In this document: positions 19,978 through 31,925 of the stretch, in pieces | How positions within the stretch are numbered: position 1 is the stretch's first letter | Layout: every line of letters starts with the position of its first letter | Origin: Prinia subflava | Taxonomy: Eukaryota; Chordata; Aves; Passeriformes; Cisticolidae | Direction of reading: 5' to 3' | DNA: 64,000 nt | Assembly: GCF_021018805.1 (NCBI RefSeq) | Contig: NW_026960611.1 | Coordinates: 2,294,001 to 2,358,000 of the forward strand | The notes under the pieces: model-generated | The model's database searches: none | What the model was told of the DNA's origin: nothing | The model's input: only the letters and a program-made list of their open reading frames with translations | Made by a program: the position numbers and the translations under genes

Positions 19978-22900
19978 GGGCCACTGCCGTGCACCCACCG
20001 CTGCCAATCAAACTGACTTGGAAATCATCAGACCCTGTATGGATTGAGCAGTGGTCCCTGTCAAAGCCTCGAATGGCAGCCTTGCTGGAACTGGTCGACC
20101 GTGAGCTGCAAAAGGGTCACGTAGAACCCTCCACCAGCCTGTGGAACACCCCCGTGTTTGTAATCCCCAAAAGGTCTGGAGAAGGTTATCGCCTCGTCCA
20201 CGACGTCAGGGAAGTGAACAAGACAATCCAACCTATGGGTCCTGTTCAGACACTGCTGCTCATGAACTCAGCCATCCCCGAAGGGCAGCCATGCACAGTG
20301 CTGGACATCAAAGACTGTTTCTTCTCGATACCCCTGCACCCCAAGGACAAGGAACGGTTTGCCTTTTCTGTTGTGTTCCTAAACGGTGAGCTACCCAGCC
20401 TCTGTTTCCAATGGCGCATGCTACCACAGAGTTTTGTAGACAGCCCTACAGTATGCCAAATCACAGTGGACAGAGCACTGATGCCAGTCCAACACTCCTA
20501 CCCTGCTGCAACCATCATTCAATACATGGACGACTTCCTCATCGCCGCACCATCAGCAAGACAAGTAGATCTCTTAGTGTCCACAATCACAGAAACTCTC
20601 CAGGCCAACGGCTTTGAGATTGCGAGCGTGAAGATCAAAAGAGGACCCTGCGTGACTTTCCTGGGAGTGGGGATCACAAACTCCTACGTGACCCCACCCA
20701 AGGTGAAGGTGCGCCGAGACATCAAGACGCTCCATGACATGCAGCGACTTGTAGGATCTCTGCAGTGGCTTCGCAACATCATCCTGATCCCTCCCGAGGT
20801 CATGGACCCCTTATATGACCTCCTGAAAATAAAGCACCCCTGAGAACCCAAGGAGCTGATGCCACAAGCAGCGAGCTCCCTCGACTTCATCGAACATCAG
20901 ATGTCTACTGGCACACTCGCCAGGTGGAACCCAGGCGTGCCCCTCGATCTGTACATCCACTTTACACCGAAGGGAGGAGTGGGAGCACTGGCCCAAGGAC
21001 CTTCTGAGAAGTCCCAGCCGATCCAGTGGGTGGTCCTCGGAAGACCAGCTCGTGCATTTTCCCCGGGAGTTGAATGCATCGCCAACCTCATCATGAAAGG
21101 CAAGAAACTCACCTTGAAACACCTAGGAACCAAGCCGACAAGAATCCACCTCCCCTTCCGCAAGCAGCTGACCACGGAGTCAACCGCAATGTCAGAGCAC
21201 CTGGCCCTTGCCCTCACTAGCTTTGGAGGAGAAATCTGTTACACCTCCAGACCACCTTGGACTCAGCTACTGACCACTGTCGACATAGACATGCCTCCAA
21301 AGGTCATGGACCGACCTCTGCCAGGACCAACAGTCTTCACAGACGCCTCCTCCATGACTTCCACTGCAGCGGCGGTGCAGCAGGCAGGAGAACAATAGCA
21401 TTGTGTCAAAGCATGTGACCCCACAATGTTGGTGCAACAACTGGAAGCAGCAGCTGTGGTCTTGGCGTGCGGACTCTTCCAAGAAGAACATGTCAACATC
21501 GTAATGGACTCTATATTTGTAGCAAGGCTCTGCCTGGCCATGTCAGGGCCAGGTGTGTCAACATCTGCAGCAGCCACAATGCTTGAAGAAGCACTCTCCT
21601 CGTGACAGGGCACCGTGTCTGTCATTCATGTCAACAGTCACAACCCAGTCAAGGGCTTCTTCCAGACCGGCAACGACAAAGCAGATGCCACAGCAAAGAG
21701 AGTGTGGACACTGCAGGAAGCTCGTCAACTGCACGAGTCACTCCACATCAGAGCCAAAGCGCTGGCAAAAAGATGCAGGATCTCGACGGTGGATGCGAAA
21801 CATGTAGTAGCCACCTGCCCTCATTGCCAGAAGTCACCCCTGTGCACCAGTGGGGTCAACCCAAGAGGTCTCAAAGCCTCAAAAATCTGGCAGTCGGACT
21901 TCACTTTATGTCAACTGCTGAAGCCCAGAGCATGGCTGGCAGTGACAGTGGACACCTACAGCAGAGTGATTGTAGCCACACAGCACCCCAAAACTAACTC
22001 TAAGGCCACAATTCAGCACTGGCTGACAGCCATGGCATGGCTTGGTATCCCCAAGCAAATTAAAACTGACAATAGCTCAAATTTCATCTTCAAACCAGTG
22101 CAAGAAAGTGGGGCATCACTCTAGTGCAGAGCATTCCATACAATTCCACAGGTCAGGCCATAGTAGAGCGAGCAAACCGAACCCTCAAAACCAAAATAGA
22201 GGTGTTGGCAAAGTCAGAAGGTTTCGCCAATGCCATTCCCCCAGGAGACCAGGCATGGCTGCTGGCAACTGCCCTGCTAGCACTGAATCAGTTCCCCAGG
22301 GGAGATGAAACAAACAGCCCTGTTCAAAAGCACTGGGCCACCCAAGGACTAGAGGAGGGCCCGCAGGTTGTAATTAAAAATGAGCTAGGCGAATGGGAAC
22401 GGGGCTGAAGGTTAGTACTCACGGGGAGAGGGTACGCAGCTGTGGCAGTGTGTTAATTTAATCGGTTAGGCTTTCTATACTTTTGTACTTGTTGGGTTCC
22501 CTGTACCCCACCCCTCGATTGTTCCTTTGTTTAACTCACATGACTCCGGCACCTGTCATGCGACACACGGTTAGCTGCCTGTCATTTCTCCCGCCTTTGT
22601 AAATCCCTCCTATTTTCCCCTGATTGGTCCAAGTGATGTTCTATTACACCTGTATCCCCTGGCAACCTGCCCCAGTTGGCTGGCAGTGGCTGGCCACCCC
22701 CTTTGTCCCCCCTCCGAATCCTTCGGACAAAAACCTCCCGCACCCGTCTCCCCCCAAACAGTTTCGGGCTGAGGAGGTGTTTGCAATAAACCCTCTGTTC
22801 GTCTGAAATTGTTTCCTCCTTTCTTTCCACTGCCTGTCGAATCTCCATCGCTCGCATAAGCCTCTGCCAGGCAAAGAACCCACAGGAGTCAGTACTGCTT

Positions 22901-23124
22901 GCGTTGCTCGCAGGCTGACCCCCCCTACGACACCTGTCGCTGTGTCTGGGCCAGGGGCGACAGAGCCCGTTGGCTCTCTGTGAGCACACCGACGGACGCA
23001 GCTGTCAAAAAAGAGGGCAGAATCAGGTAGTGTCCACTTGAGTCAATCAAGCCTGATCTTCAGAATGAGACTAATGAAAACTGAGTTTCTGTTTGTAGGA
23101 CATGCTCGAGGGGTGCCCCCGTAA
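19972..23124 (+). pseudogene. pol: TgERV-F copy 1 pol (RT, RNase H, integrase)
   Basis: One frame from the slip site has RT with LVHDVREVNK, VLDIKD and an intact YMDD at 20523-20534. RNase H starts near 21310 (FTDAS). Integrase follows with its HX3H...CX2C finger and catalytic region near 21890-22095. Stops: TGA 20841, TAG 21396, TGA 21603. A roughly 10-bp deletion near 22105 shifts the frame before the third catalytic residue. A solo LTR splits the integrase tail at 22444. The pol end overlaps the env start by 23 bases. Confidence 0.9.
22434..23005 (+). mobile_element. solo LTR inside the integrase tail of copy 1
   Basis: Copy 2 shows uninterrupted pol here. In copy 1 about 552 bp lie between two copies of ACGCAGCTGT (22434-22443, 22996-23005). 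The repeat is longer than a normal TSD, so the exact edges are ambiguous. AATAAACCC at 22786 supports plus orientation. The right end is C-rich and contains GCGACAGAG. Confidence 0.75.
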
Positions 23125-25012
23125 CGTGCACACCCCTGTTCCAGAAGAAAGTGATGAACCGAGAGCACCCAAGAGTCCCACACCAGTGAGACCCAGACAA
23201 CAATGGTGGTTTTGTGTGATTTTGCTCTTGGGGCTTGTCACCAGAATGCAAGCCAGCCCAGACTATTACCCCCATCAGCCATTCAGGTAGGTCATGCAAC
23301 ACCTTTCAAGTGACAAGGTGCTCAAAGAAATCACCACACTGGGTGCCCCATCCTTTGTGTTCCACATCACCAACCTGTTTCCAGGGTGATCAAAGATAGA
23401 CCGCCACACCCCACACCTCATGCACATGTACATGGCCTACTGGTGCCCAGCCTCCAACCCAGGGAAAAAGTACTGCAACTACCCGGGGTGGGAGTACTGT
23501 GGTTACTGGAGCTGTAAAACCATTGTTACAGATGCCAGACCATCAGGATACGGGTGGGAACCGCAGGAGCCCGACAAGTTTTTACAGTTCACTTGGGCAC
23601 CCACCAGCTGTAACAAACCCTTCTTCAGGACAGGGTTCTATCAAAACCCTTATAGAGACCCTGTATGTTGGGCATGCACTGACTATAACATGACCGTTTT
23701 ACAGCCAGATCACCCTAGTTGGGCCACAGGCAGGACGTAGACAGTAGTCCTCAAAGCGCCAAAAGAGTGGGTGAATGTGCAAATTATCAGGCTCCAGCTG
23801 CCAGCGCTCCGAGCGGTCAGACCCAATGAAGTTATTAAAAAAGACTCACTGAAAGAGAAAAGCACAACCCACCCCAAAGCCTTGCCCACAAAAGTCACCA
23901 ATACCCCAACCGGCTATGTGGATGCCCTCCAGATAGACCACTTAGCCATGTCTGACCCGAACCCTATTTTTCGCATGCTAGAAGCTACCTTTTCATCCTT
24001 GAATGAATCCAACCCAAACCTAACTGATTCCTGCTAGCTTTGCTGCGATGTTAAACCTCCTTTCTACGAAGGAGTTGCTTTAAACATCCCCTTTAGTTAC
24101 TCCACAGCCGATGTCCCTCACTAGTGCAGGTGAGACACTCCCCGCAGAGGAATCACCCTGAGTCAAGTCACGGGCCAGGGAAAATGCTTTAGCAATGCCA
24201 CCTTAGCAAAGCAGAAAAGAAATGTTTGCACCGAAGTTGTCAAACCTGACAAAAAGATCAACAAGTGGGTGATCCCATCTGCATCCGGGATGTGGGTTTG
24301 TCAGCTAGCTGGGGTGAGTCCTTTTGTGTCCCTTGCCAAATTCAATGACTCTGACCATTTTTGTGTCCAAGTTCTAATTGTTCCTAGGGTCCTGTACCAC
24401 TCAGACGAGGAGGTGTGCCAACTTTTCGAGGAACCCGGCAGGCTCCACAAAAGAGAAATAATAACAGGTGTAACTATCGCAATGCTGCTCGGCTTGGGAG
24501 CAGCCAGCACAGCCACAGGTGTCTCAGCCCTCGTGACCCAACACCAAGGACTTTCCCAGCTGCAGATGACCATCGATGAGGACTTGCAGAGGATCAAGAA
24601 ATCCATCTCCTTTCTAGAGAAATCAGTCTCCTCACTCTCAGAAGTTTTCTTGCAGAACAGGTGAGGACTGGACCTCTTGTTCATGCAACAAGGAGGCTTG
24701 TGTGCCGCCTTGAAAGAAGAATGCTGCTTTTATGCTGATCATACAGGAGTCGTTAGAGACTCCATGGCAGAGCTCCAAGATAGACTGGCCCAGAGAAAAA
24801 GAGACAGGGAAGTCCAACAGGGTTAGTTCGAGTCCTGGTTCAATCAATCACCATGGCTCACCACCCTAATTTCCACTGATAGGTCCACTGGCAATGTTGC
24901 TTTTAGCTCTCACCTTGGGACCATGCCTGCTAAACAAGCTGGTCTCATTTGTTCAAACCCGCCTGGAACAAGCCAACATTCTATGTATAAGCCAACAACA
25001 AATGCTGTAAAC
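23102..25012 (+). pseudogene. env: TgERV-F copy 1 env, gamma-type
   Basis: The frame starts at ATG 23102, with a hydrophobic signal-like segment near 23206-23250. The surface part has a Cys-x-Leu-Cys box (24032-24043) in which the second residue is a TAG stop. A basic cleavage-like site (HKR, about 24451) precedes a hydrophobic, glycine-rich fusion-peptide-like stretch. The transmembrane subunit has CX6CC at 24701-24727. A frame change near 24880 precedes a membrane-spanning segment, and a stop follows at 25010-25012. At least seven further in-frame stops are present, so no protein can be made. Confidence 0.9.
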
Positions 25013-25139
25013 CGAACTGTGAGCATTGCCAGTCCCGAGGTTTGTCTAATCAACCTCGCAAAATTTACTAAAGTTTTCCAAACCCCTTCCTCTTATTAAG
25101 TTACTACTCTGTACCCCATCTTAATGCCTTTGTTTATGA

Positions 25140-25932
25140 CTACCTGTCTTGGTTTGAAAGACAGATATCTGCTAGGAAGGGGGCAGGACCTCCCTAGAGA
25201 TGGAGAATTCAAATCCCCTCCCTCCAAATTATTCCGATTAAAAAAAAAATTTAAAGGAGCATTCAGGCAGAGGTATGGGGGTAGGAATAACAGTTCTTTA
25301 CTAGTATATATGACAAAACGACAAACAAACAACAACTACAGCATCAATAATAAACAGAACCAAGAACCTTGAGGGCTTTCTTTTACAAAAGCCCAGAGCA
25401 GTTTGATCTGGGTGCCCCTGCAGGGCTCCGAGAGGCCGAACTGGAAGGAAGGAAAGTCCCGGGCTGGTGGATGAGATGAGGAGCTCTGCGCTGGCAGCTG
25501 GAGCAGCAGGGATGTCCCGGCAGGGCTGGGCAGTGCAGGGCTACAGAGCAGCAGTGGAACCTCCAAGCTCCAAAGAAGCAGCAGCGGTGGGGAGAGAGGC
25601 TGGAGAAAGCGAGCTCAGGATTCCCGGGTACACAGCAGATGACGATAGGATTCCCAGGACGAGGCAGAGGGCAGCCTGACCGTCCTCCTCGGCGCTGAGA
25701 GCAAGAGTGCCTCCCCCTTCCCCAGATCTGTCTTTTTGCCTTTCCCAAAGCTCATCATCTCTCCCCTCTGAGGGACACTCCCAGGGACTCATAAACAATA
25801 GGTGTAGCCTCGTGCTGCTATATCTCTCAAGTACCCCTTTTTGTTCTAAGTAGTCATCAAGGCTTCTTGGAAATATATGGGAAAAAATTCTGTGAGAAGA
25901 AAAAAAAACCAAATCTAACCCCCAACACTACC
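25140..25932 (-). mobile_element. solo LTR-L3, TSD CTACC
   Basis: 783-bp LTR, 25145-25927, flanked by perfect CTACC duplications (25140-25144, 25928-25932). It is the reverse complement of LTR-L1 at 3308-4098 over its whole length and inserted just upstream of the TgERV-F polypurine tract. Confidence 0.9.
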
Positions 25933-25943
25933 TCATTTTTTGT

Positions 25944-25961
25944 GAGGGGGGGGAGGGGAGA
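25944..25961 (+). other. polypurine tract of TgERV-F copy 1
   Basis: GAGGGGGGGGAGGGGAGA lies directly before the 3' LTR. Copy 2 has the matching purine tract in the same place. Confidence 0.85.
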
Positions 25962-26213
25962 TGTGTGTGGTAGATAAAGACAGGCGCCCAGAAGATCTCG
26001 GATGTCACGGAAAGATAAGGACCCTCTGCCCCCCTCTGACGTAGTAAAGCCCCCTTTGACTATTTAACACCACGAGGTAAAAGAATAAACGCCATTTTGG
26101 ACCATCCATCGTATCAATGCCAGTGTGTCTGTGGACCGAGTAATTCGGGAGAGGCCGAGTTGCCGTGCTGCTTTCTGGAAGCCAGGTCGCCTGCCTTCTA
26201 TGGGAAGGCAACA
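25962..26213 (+). mobile_element. 3' LTR of TgERV-F copy 1
   Basis: 252 bp, TGTGTGTGGTAG to AAGGCAACA, with about nine substitutions relative to 16685-16936 (about 3.5 percent). Confidence 0.9.
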
Positions 26214-28676
26214 GGGAATACCCTTCCCCAGCTGGTGCGAAACCCTTTCCCTTCCCCAATGAGGGAGACTTAGAGTCCAACAGTGGAACCCATGGATGTT
26301 ACAACCATCCAGACTTCAGTTGAACCACAAGGGTAATCACAGCCAGCAGCAGTTGCCCCTGTGAAGAGGAAGTAGAAATCCAAATCAGTACACCTAGTTA
26401 ATGACGAGGAGGTACCATGTCCCTTACAACCAGCAGGGGAGCCAGAGCCTGAAATCATCACCAAGTCCCTGTCATATGAAAGTCTCTGTAATCTGCAAAA
26501 TGACTGTGCAGCAGGGGCCTGAGGCTTATTCAACCTGGTTACTTTGTGTTTGGGACCTTATGGGTGCAGGCATGAAACTGGATAGTGGCAAAGCAAGGAA
26601 TTTGGGGTCCTTGACCAAGGATGCAGATGTTGCTCAGGTGTTCATGAGGGAGCCAGGGCCCATTTCTCTCTGGGAGTGACTTTTACAGAGTGTAAGAGAG
26701 GTTTGTTCGGAGAGACAGTATGCAAGAGCACCATCATAGAATGCCCTGGAAGACCATTGAGGAAGGGATCCAGCACCTGAGAGAACTGGCAATACTAGAG
26801 GTACTCTTTGGAAGGAATGGACAGCACAATAATGACCTTGACAAGGTCAGGTGCACAGGACAAATGTGCGACCTGGCAAATCTAGGGCCATCCCAATATA
26901 CCACCTCCATTACGATTAATGTCAAGAACAACTGAGAGACACTGGGTTCCTTAGCCAACAAGCTCAGGAATTATGAGAGTATGGTCAGTGTCCCAATGCA
27001 GGCTCATGTCTCTGCTGTGGTTAAGAGTCTCCAAGGGGAGATTAGGGAGGAGGTAAAGGAGGAGGTGAGGAGGAACAGTTCCCCTGTGGAACCTGTGCAA
27101 GTCACAGGCCCCAAAGTCAGAGCCCAACGTCCCCCAGCTAGAGAGGGAGTATGCCTAGGTCGTTTTACGGGTATAAAGTCTCTAAAGGTCTTACAGCATT
27201 TTAGTATCTAAATAGAGTAATTTATTTATACAAAAGCACATATCTGAAGGCATAAGTGTTCTGAGAGCGGCCTTATTCTACAATCAATTATAAATCTAGG
27301 CAAACAAAGTCCAAATAAAACAATAATCAAAGCATAGAAATCTTAACAGACACAACTCTAATGAGACAGCAAACAAAGCATAGAATTCCTAACAAGCAAA
27401 ACTAGTAAGACTATAAGCAAAGCATATCATTTACAGCCTCAGGGTAAAGCAACCTCTTATTACTGTCAGTGTTTTCAATCGCTGGGATCACACTAGCAGA
27501 GAGGAATCGATCACAATTTTCAGGCAGGGATCTCAGCCGCAGGGATCATGGCAACAAAAGGGACCCCGAAATTCTGAACCCACTCAGAGCCCTCGACCGC
27601 AGGGACACGGGTACAATGGGAAATCCTGAACCGCACAGAGCTCCCATCCGCGGGGATCGCGAGGGCAGTTGGAGGGCCCCGGGGTCCCTCCCCACGCAGA
27701 GTCCCCCCGGCTGTCCCGACCAGCGCTCCGCTGGCAAGTGCTGCAGGGGAAAAGGGGGAACCCCGGGGCCCCGGTCCCTTGGAGCGGGGACCGCGATGTA
27801 TAATACCTTGAAATCCCGTCTCGGCTCCCTGTCAAGGATCGTTCCTCAGGTTGCAGAAAATGGAGGTTGGATCGATGGATCGAATTGATCAATCAATCGA
27901 TCCCTCCAATCCCCTGACCGACTGACACAGAGGCTTTTTATCCCAAATTGCAGAATGCATATTCATATTTTTTATCTACACACTAACTAATCTAGGTACA
28001 ATTTTAAAGTTCGTAAAACTACGAAAATCAGTGTCAAAACTTACGCACATAGCATATCTACTAACGTAAAACTCTATCTTACTAGCATAAGGTTCTACCT
28101 TGTTGTACATAAAACTCATACTAAAAATTATAAACAGTACCCTACTCTATTTTTGTTATGTCTGTACTCTATCACTAAGCCTGAAGCTGTGTCCTTCTAC
28201 ACTGAACTAGGACTTAGGGCATGTAAGACTTAAGGCTCAGGGTTAGATTTCTACTTTATGTATCTAAAGCTTTTATATATTCTAATTTTTCTAAAGGTTT
28301 TAATTCTCTCTCTGTACTTTTCACTCTCTGTGGAGGATCCATGGAAACATGGACTCCGACAGGAGTACACTCCATGAGCTGAGCTGTGGTTTTTCCTGTA
28401 TGACCATGGGGAAGATATGAGAAAATGGGATGGGAACCCCACTTCTGTCCTGGCAGCACAAGTGCATCAATTTAAGGAGGGAAACATTAACCGAGGGTGT
28501 TCCACTAAAGTGAAGGTAGCCTCAGCTTCCCATGACTGAGCTGCCAGGTATAACAGAAGGGAGGATGATATGTCTGATCCCTGTGAAGGAACCTCTAGAA
28601 TGTATGCCCAGGGAGGGAATGATAACCAGGGCTACAGAGGCCCTGCCTCTAGCTGGGTAGAAGCAAGGGAAAATCA
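26214..28676 (+). pseudogene. gag: ERVL-like gag, main part, split by LTR-G1
   Basis: After the TgERV-F insertion, gag-like reading continues in broken frames. A segment near 26530-26700 reads as a capsid-type WLL-x-x-WDLMGAG...LG-S-L motif and MREPGPISLWE. The ILRELAILEVLF region follows near 26775-26815. A coiled-coil, Glu-rich tail follows at 26980-27120. After the LTR-G1 insertion (27152-28361) the frame resumes with a WFFLYDHGEDMRKW block. The pattern resembles avian ERVL gag. It carries many stops. Confidence 0.6.
27146..28367 (-). mobile_element. solo LTR-G1, TSD GGAGTA
   Basis: 1210-bp LTR (27152-28361), TGTCGGAGTCCATG to CCTAGGCA on the minus strand, flanked by perfect GGAGTA (27146-27151, 28362-28367). 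The second copy is at 52430-53751 in the opposite orientation. A GC-rich centre contains degenerate repeats with the element GGGACC, and both ends are AT-rich. An unusual GATCAATCAATCGATC block lies at 27885. Confidence 0.9.
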
Positions 28677-29846
28677 GGTTTTTTTCTTTCCTTGCTCCTG
28701 TCTCTTCGGTCACCTCTTTTTCTTCTCTTCCTTTTCTCATCTCTCTTCTGTGTCTTCTTTTACTTCTCTTTTGTTGTTTCTTCCTCTTATGTTACTTCTC
28801 TCTCTTCTCTTTTGTGTCTTCTGTCACTTCTCTGTTTCTTCTGTTGGTTCTTCCTCCTCTCTCTTTTTTTTCCCCCTTCATTTATGTTGCTTCTCTCTTC
28901 TTTCTCTTCTCTCTGTTGCTTCTCTCACTTGTCTCTTCTTTTTCTTCTCTTTCATTGCTTCTGTCTTGTTTCTCCTTTTACTTCTCTTCAGTTGCTTCTT
29001 TCTCTTTAGTCTTTTTTCTTCTCTTGTTGCTTCTTTCTCTTCTCTCTGTTTTCTTCATTTCCATTGCTTGTGTCTCTTGTGTCTCTTCTTTATCATCTCT
29101 TTCATTGCTTCTCTCTTTTTTCTCCCCTTTTTCTTTTCTGTTGCTTCTTTACTGTCTCTTCTTTTTCTGGTCTTCTGTATCTTTTTTCTCTTCTGTCATC
29201 TTTTTCTTCTCTTCCATTGCTTTTTTTCCATTCTCTCTTCTTTTCCTTTTCTTTTCTTTCTTCTTTTTTTAATTTCTTCTTTTGCTTCTCTCCAACTGCT
29301 TCTCTCTTTTCTGTCTTTTTTTCCCTTCTGCTCTTTCTGTCTCTTCTGAGTTTTTTTCTCTTCTGTTACTTCTCTCCCTTCTATTCTTTCTTTTCTCTCC
29401 TACTGATTCCTTCTCCTCTGTCTATCCTTTTTCTTCCCTTTTGCTGCTTTTTTCTCTTTGCCTTTTTCTTCTTTTTTGTTGCTCCTTTATTTTCCGTCTT
29501 TTTTCTCTTCTTTTGCTTCTCTCTTCTATTTTTTCTGTTGCTTATCTCTCCTCTGTCTATTCTTTTTCTTTTGTTTTGTTGGTTTTTTCTTTTTTCTTTT
29601 TTTACTTCTCTTCTGTCACTTCTTTCTCTTCTGTCACCTTATTCTTCTATTCCTTTGCTTTTATCTCTTCTGTCTCTTCTTTTTCTTCCCTTTTCTTGCT
29701 TCTTTCTTTTCTGTTTCTTCTGCTCTTCTGTTTCTTATTTTTCTTGTCTCCTTTTTCTTCTTTTTAGTTGCTTTTCTCTTCTGTCTCCTTTTTCTTTTCT
29801 TCCCTTGCTTCTCTCTCCTGTCTCCTCTTTTTCTTTTTTCTTGGGG
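28677..29846 (+). repeat. CT-rich minisatellite, 1.17 kb
   Basis: Nearly pure pyrimidine on the + strand, made of degenerate units around TTGCTTCTCTCTTCTGTCTCTTCTT-like words of roughly 35-50 bp. It replaces the expected continuation of the ERVL-like provirus. All six frames are long and hydrophobic or low-complexity as an artefact of composition. Confidence 0.9.
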
Positions 29847-30980
29847 TGATTTTATGATGATACTTTATTCCCTAATCATCTGCTTTATGCCCAGAAATGT
29901 CTGCAGTACCTTTAAGATGAACCGGAGGGTGGGGTCAGAGCCTGGGAACACCAGGCATGGGTTCTGTTCAAACTCTCTCTCCAGTGTGTTCTGGACAGTG
30001 TGAACCGGGGAAGCTGCATTGTTCCTTTTGTTGGATTGGGGTTTTTTGCTAACTTGAAGCAAGAAGTTTTTTCCCTGCCCTTCCCCTAGCTGTACTGGGA
30101 ATCCTCTGGGCAGCTTTTTTTTTTTTTTTTGGTAGTTTTTTGTGGGTTTTTTTGAGGGGTTGTTTGTTGTTTGTTGTTTGTTGTTTGTTGTTTGTTGTTT
30201 GTTGTTTGTTGTTTGTTGTTTGTTGTTTGTTGTTTGTTGTTTGTTGTTTGTTGTTTGTTTGTTCCCTTGAACTATTTTCAGCTTGGCTTGTTTCTCTTTT
30301 TGGCCCGTCCAGGGAGCTGGCGGGACTGCCCCGAACCCGAGACCTTGAAGGAGCAGAACCAACATCAGAAAGGACATTAAAATCCACCAACTTTGGCTGT
30401 TGCAAGGAGGAGACCCATGCCAGAAATTCAACAGGTTTCCTATCTGCACTGCTCCATGCTGCTATGTGAACTCCTCTTCCCCTTCCCAGAGACAAAAGGG
30501 ACCAGTCACCATTTTGTTTTCTGGAACACCAGTCCAGCCCATGTATTTTTCTTCCTCAGGCATTTTTTGAGGATTTTTTGTTCTGCTGTGGGTGGGGGTG
30601 AGGGGGTGTGGATGGGTATCAGGATGCAAAATCCCTCTGGGCCCTATCCACACAGGTCCAGGGATGTCCAGAAATGTGAGGGCTGAATTAGAACCTTCAG
30701 AGAAACTAAAATACATAAATCCACACAGACATGGGGTAGAAATGCAAGTCTAGTTTTAAATAAGTAGAAAATAAATTAGGTGCCTTAAGCAAATAAGACT
30801 GAATTAGTTAGTAAGAGAAGGACCTAAAACCTATTTTAAAGTTCAGTAGCTTTACCTTTTACAAAGTTAGTTAAGCTCTAGACAAAATGAAAACAAAGTA
30901 GCCTTGCTAAATATTCGTAGATGGAACAGATAGTTATATGAGTAGAATTTGTGTAAGAAATTGCGAATATTGTCGCACAT
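29847..30980 (+). other. unassigned, LTR-like remnants around a microsatellite
   Basis: No coding motif recognised. T-rich stretches, the TTTGTTG array (next entry) and a G-rich segment at 30585-30620 are present. The order GC-rich block, T-rich block and repeats of TTG recalls LTR-L, but the similarity is too weak to assign. Confidence 0.4.
30160..30260 (+). repeat. (TTTGTTG)n microsatellite, about 14 copies
   Basis: Near-perfect 7-bp tandem repeat over about 100 bp. Apparent peptides such as repeated CLLFVV on the plus strand and TNNKQQ on the minus strand come only from this array. Confidence 0.95.
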
Positions 30981-31361
30981 TGTGGATGCTGGATGTGAGA
31001 GATCAGGCAGCAGCACAGTGTCTGTGTGAAACTAAGTCACATAACTTTCTCACACAGGCCTGAGAAAGTGGCCTGAGAAATTGCGAGGAGGAATTCAAAC
31101 AGTCCTTGGAGAGAGAAAACAACCTTTGCAGGTAGTGTTTGTCTAACTTGTTGTTTACTTGCAAGAAATGGTCGAGAGGTGTTGTTCCTAACTGTCCAAT
31201 GATGGTCTTGTATTGGTTTGCTAACCAATGAAACTTTATTCTTTCGGAACTGTCTATAAAAGAGGATTTGGAAGAATAAAGATCGCTCTCACTTTTGCTA
31301 ATAAGCTTAGGAGTCATTTTGTTATTTCCATGCCGTGCTTAATACAATAATGACAGCACAT
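30975..31361 (+). mobile_element. solo LTR-E2, TSD GCACAT
   Basis: 375-bp LTR (30981-31355), TGTGGATGCTGG to AATGACA, flanked by perfect GCACAT (30975-30980, 31356-31361). It has TATAAAAG (31254) and AATAAAG (31276). It is longer than LTR-E1 because of a different upstream part. Confidence 0.9.
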
Positions 31362-31925
31362 CAATCTAAGCTTAGGATAGGTCCAGTAAGACTGTAGAAA
31401 ATTCATGTTTAAGCCTGATTGGCTAAAAATAGAATAAAATGCACTGCTTTGGGAATGCTAGCACACACACAAAACACTGATCACGAATGCCTCTGTTGTT
31501 GCTGCTTCTGTGGCTGCTACTGATAAAAGGCTCACGGGACACAGATTAAGGGTGCTGTCGCTGCTGCTACTGCTACTACTACTGATAAGATGCTGCCACT
31601 TCTCCTTGGGACTTAGGGAGTCTATGTTAGAAGGCTTCCTGCATAGTGGCACAGACTGTAATAACTGTGCTTTCATGAGGCTGATTTAGCCATGCAATAA
31701 AGAACTTCTACTTTTACAGTTACCCAGCTTTTGGTCTTCAATGAAGACATGCAAACCTCTTGGCAACAGGTGGGGACGGAGGGTAAGTTTCTGGGAGTTC
31801 ATACCTGGCATTTATTCAATTAGTTTCTGTGCCTTGTGGGCACACCCCCCCCCATTTTTTTGTCAATAAACAGATTTTTTTTTTTTTCACCTGCTGGTAT
31901 CAATTTCTCTCACTGGCAGAAGAAA
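31362..31925 (+). mobile_element. LTR-like sequence
   Basis: It carries AATAAAATG (31433), AATAAAG (31698) and a GCT-rich stretch at 31497-31590 that spells a short CTG/CTA trinucleotide tract. The tail ACATGCAAACCTCTTGGCAACA is LTR-end-like. Boundaries are unknown and no coding is present. Confidence 0.4.

Larger units (their letters stand above)
16685..26213 (+). mobile_element. TgERV-F-like provirus, copy 1
   Basis: Complete layout: 5' LTR, gag, pro, pol, env, purine tract, 3' LTR. The LTRs (252 bp each) differ at about nine sites, so this copy is older than copy 2. GGGAATA occurs at 16676-16682 and 26214-26220 as the probable TSD, with two extra bases at the left edge. Two solo LTRs sit inside it (22444-22995 and 25145-25927). 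Many stops make it defective. Features assigning it to the TgERV-F group are class II gag-pol, a separate pro frame and a gamma-type env with CX6CC. Confidence 0.9.

Noticed and set aside
28570..30003. Very long hydrophobic open frames (150-261 codons) on the plus strand
   Set aside because: They arise from the CT-rich minisatellite; pyrimidine-only DNA encodes Ser, Phe, Leu and Pro in every frame and lacks stops. No start context or domain.
30049..30495. Gln/Asn/Thr-repeat protein on the minus strand
   Set aside because: Product of translating the 7-bp microsatellite; no flanking coding sequence.
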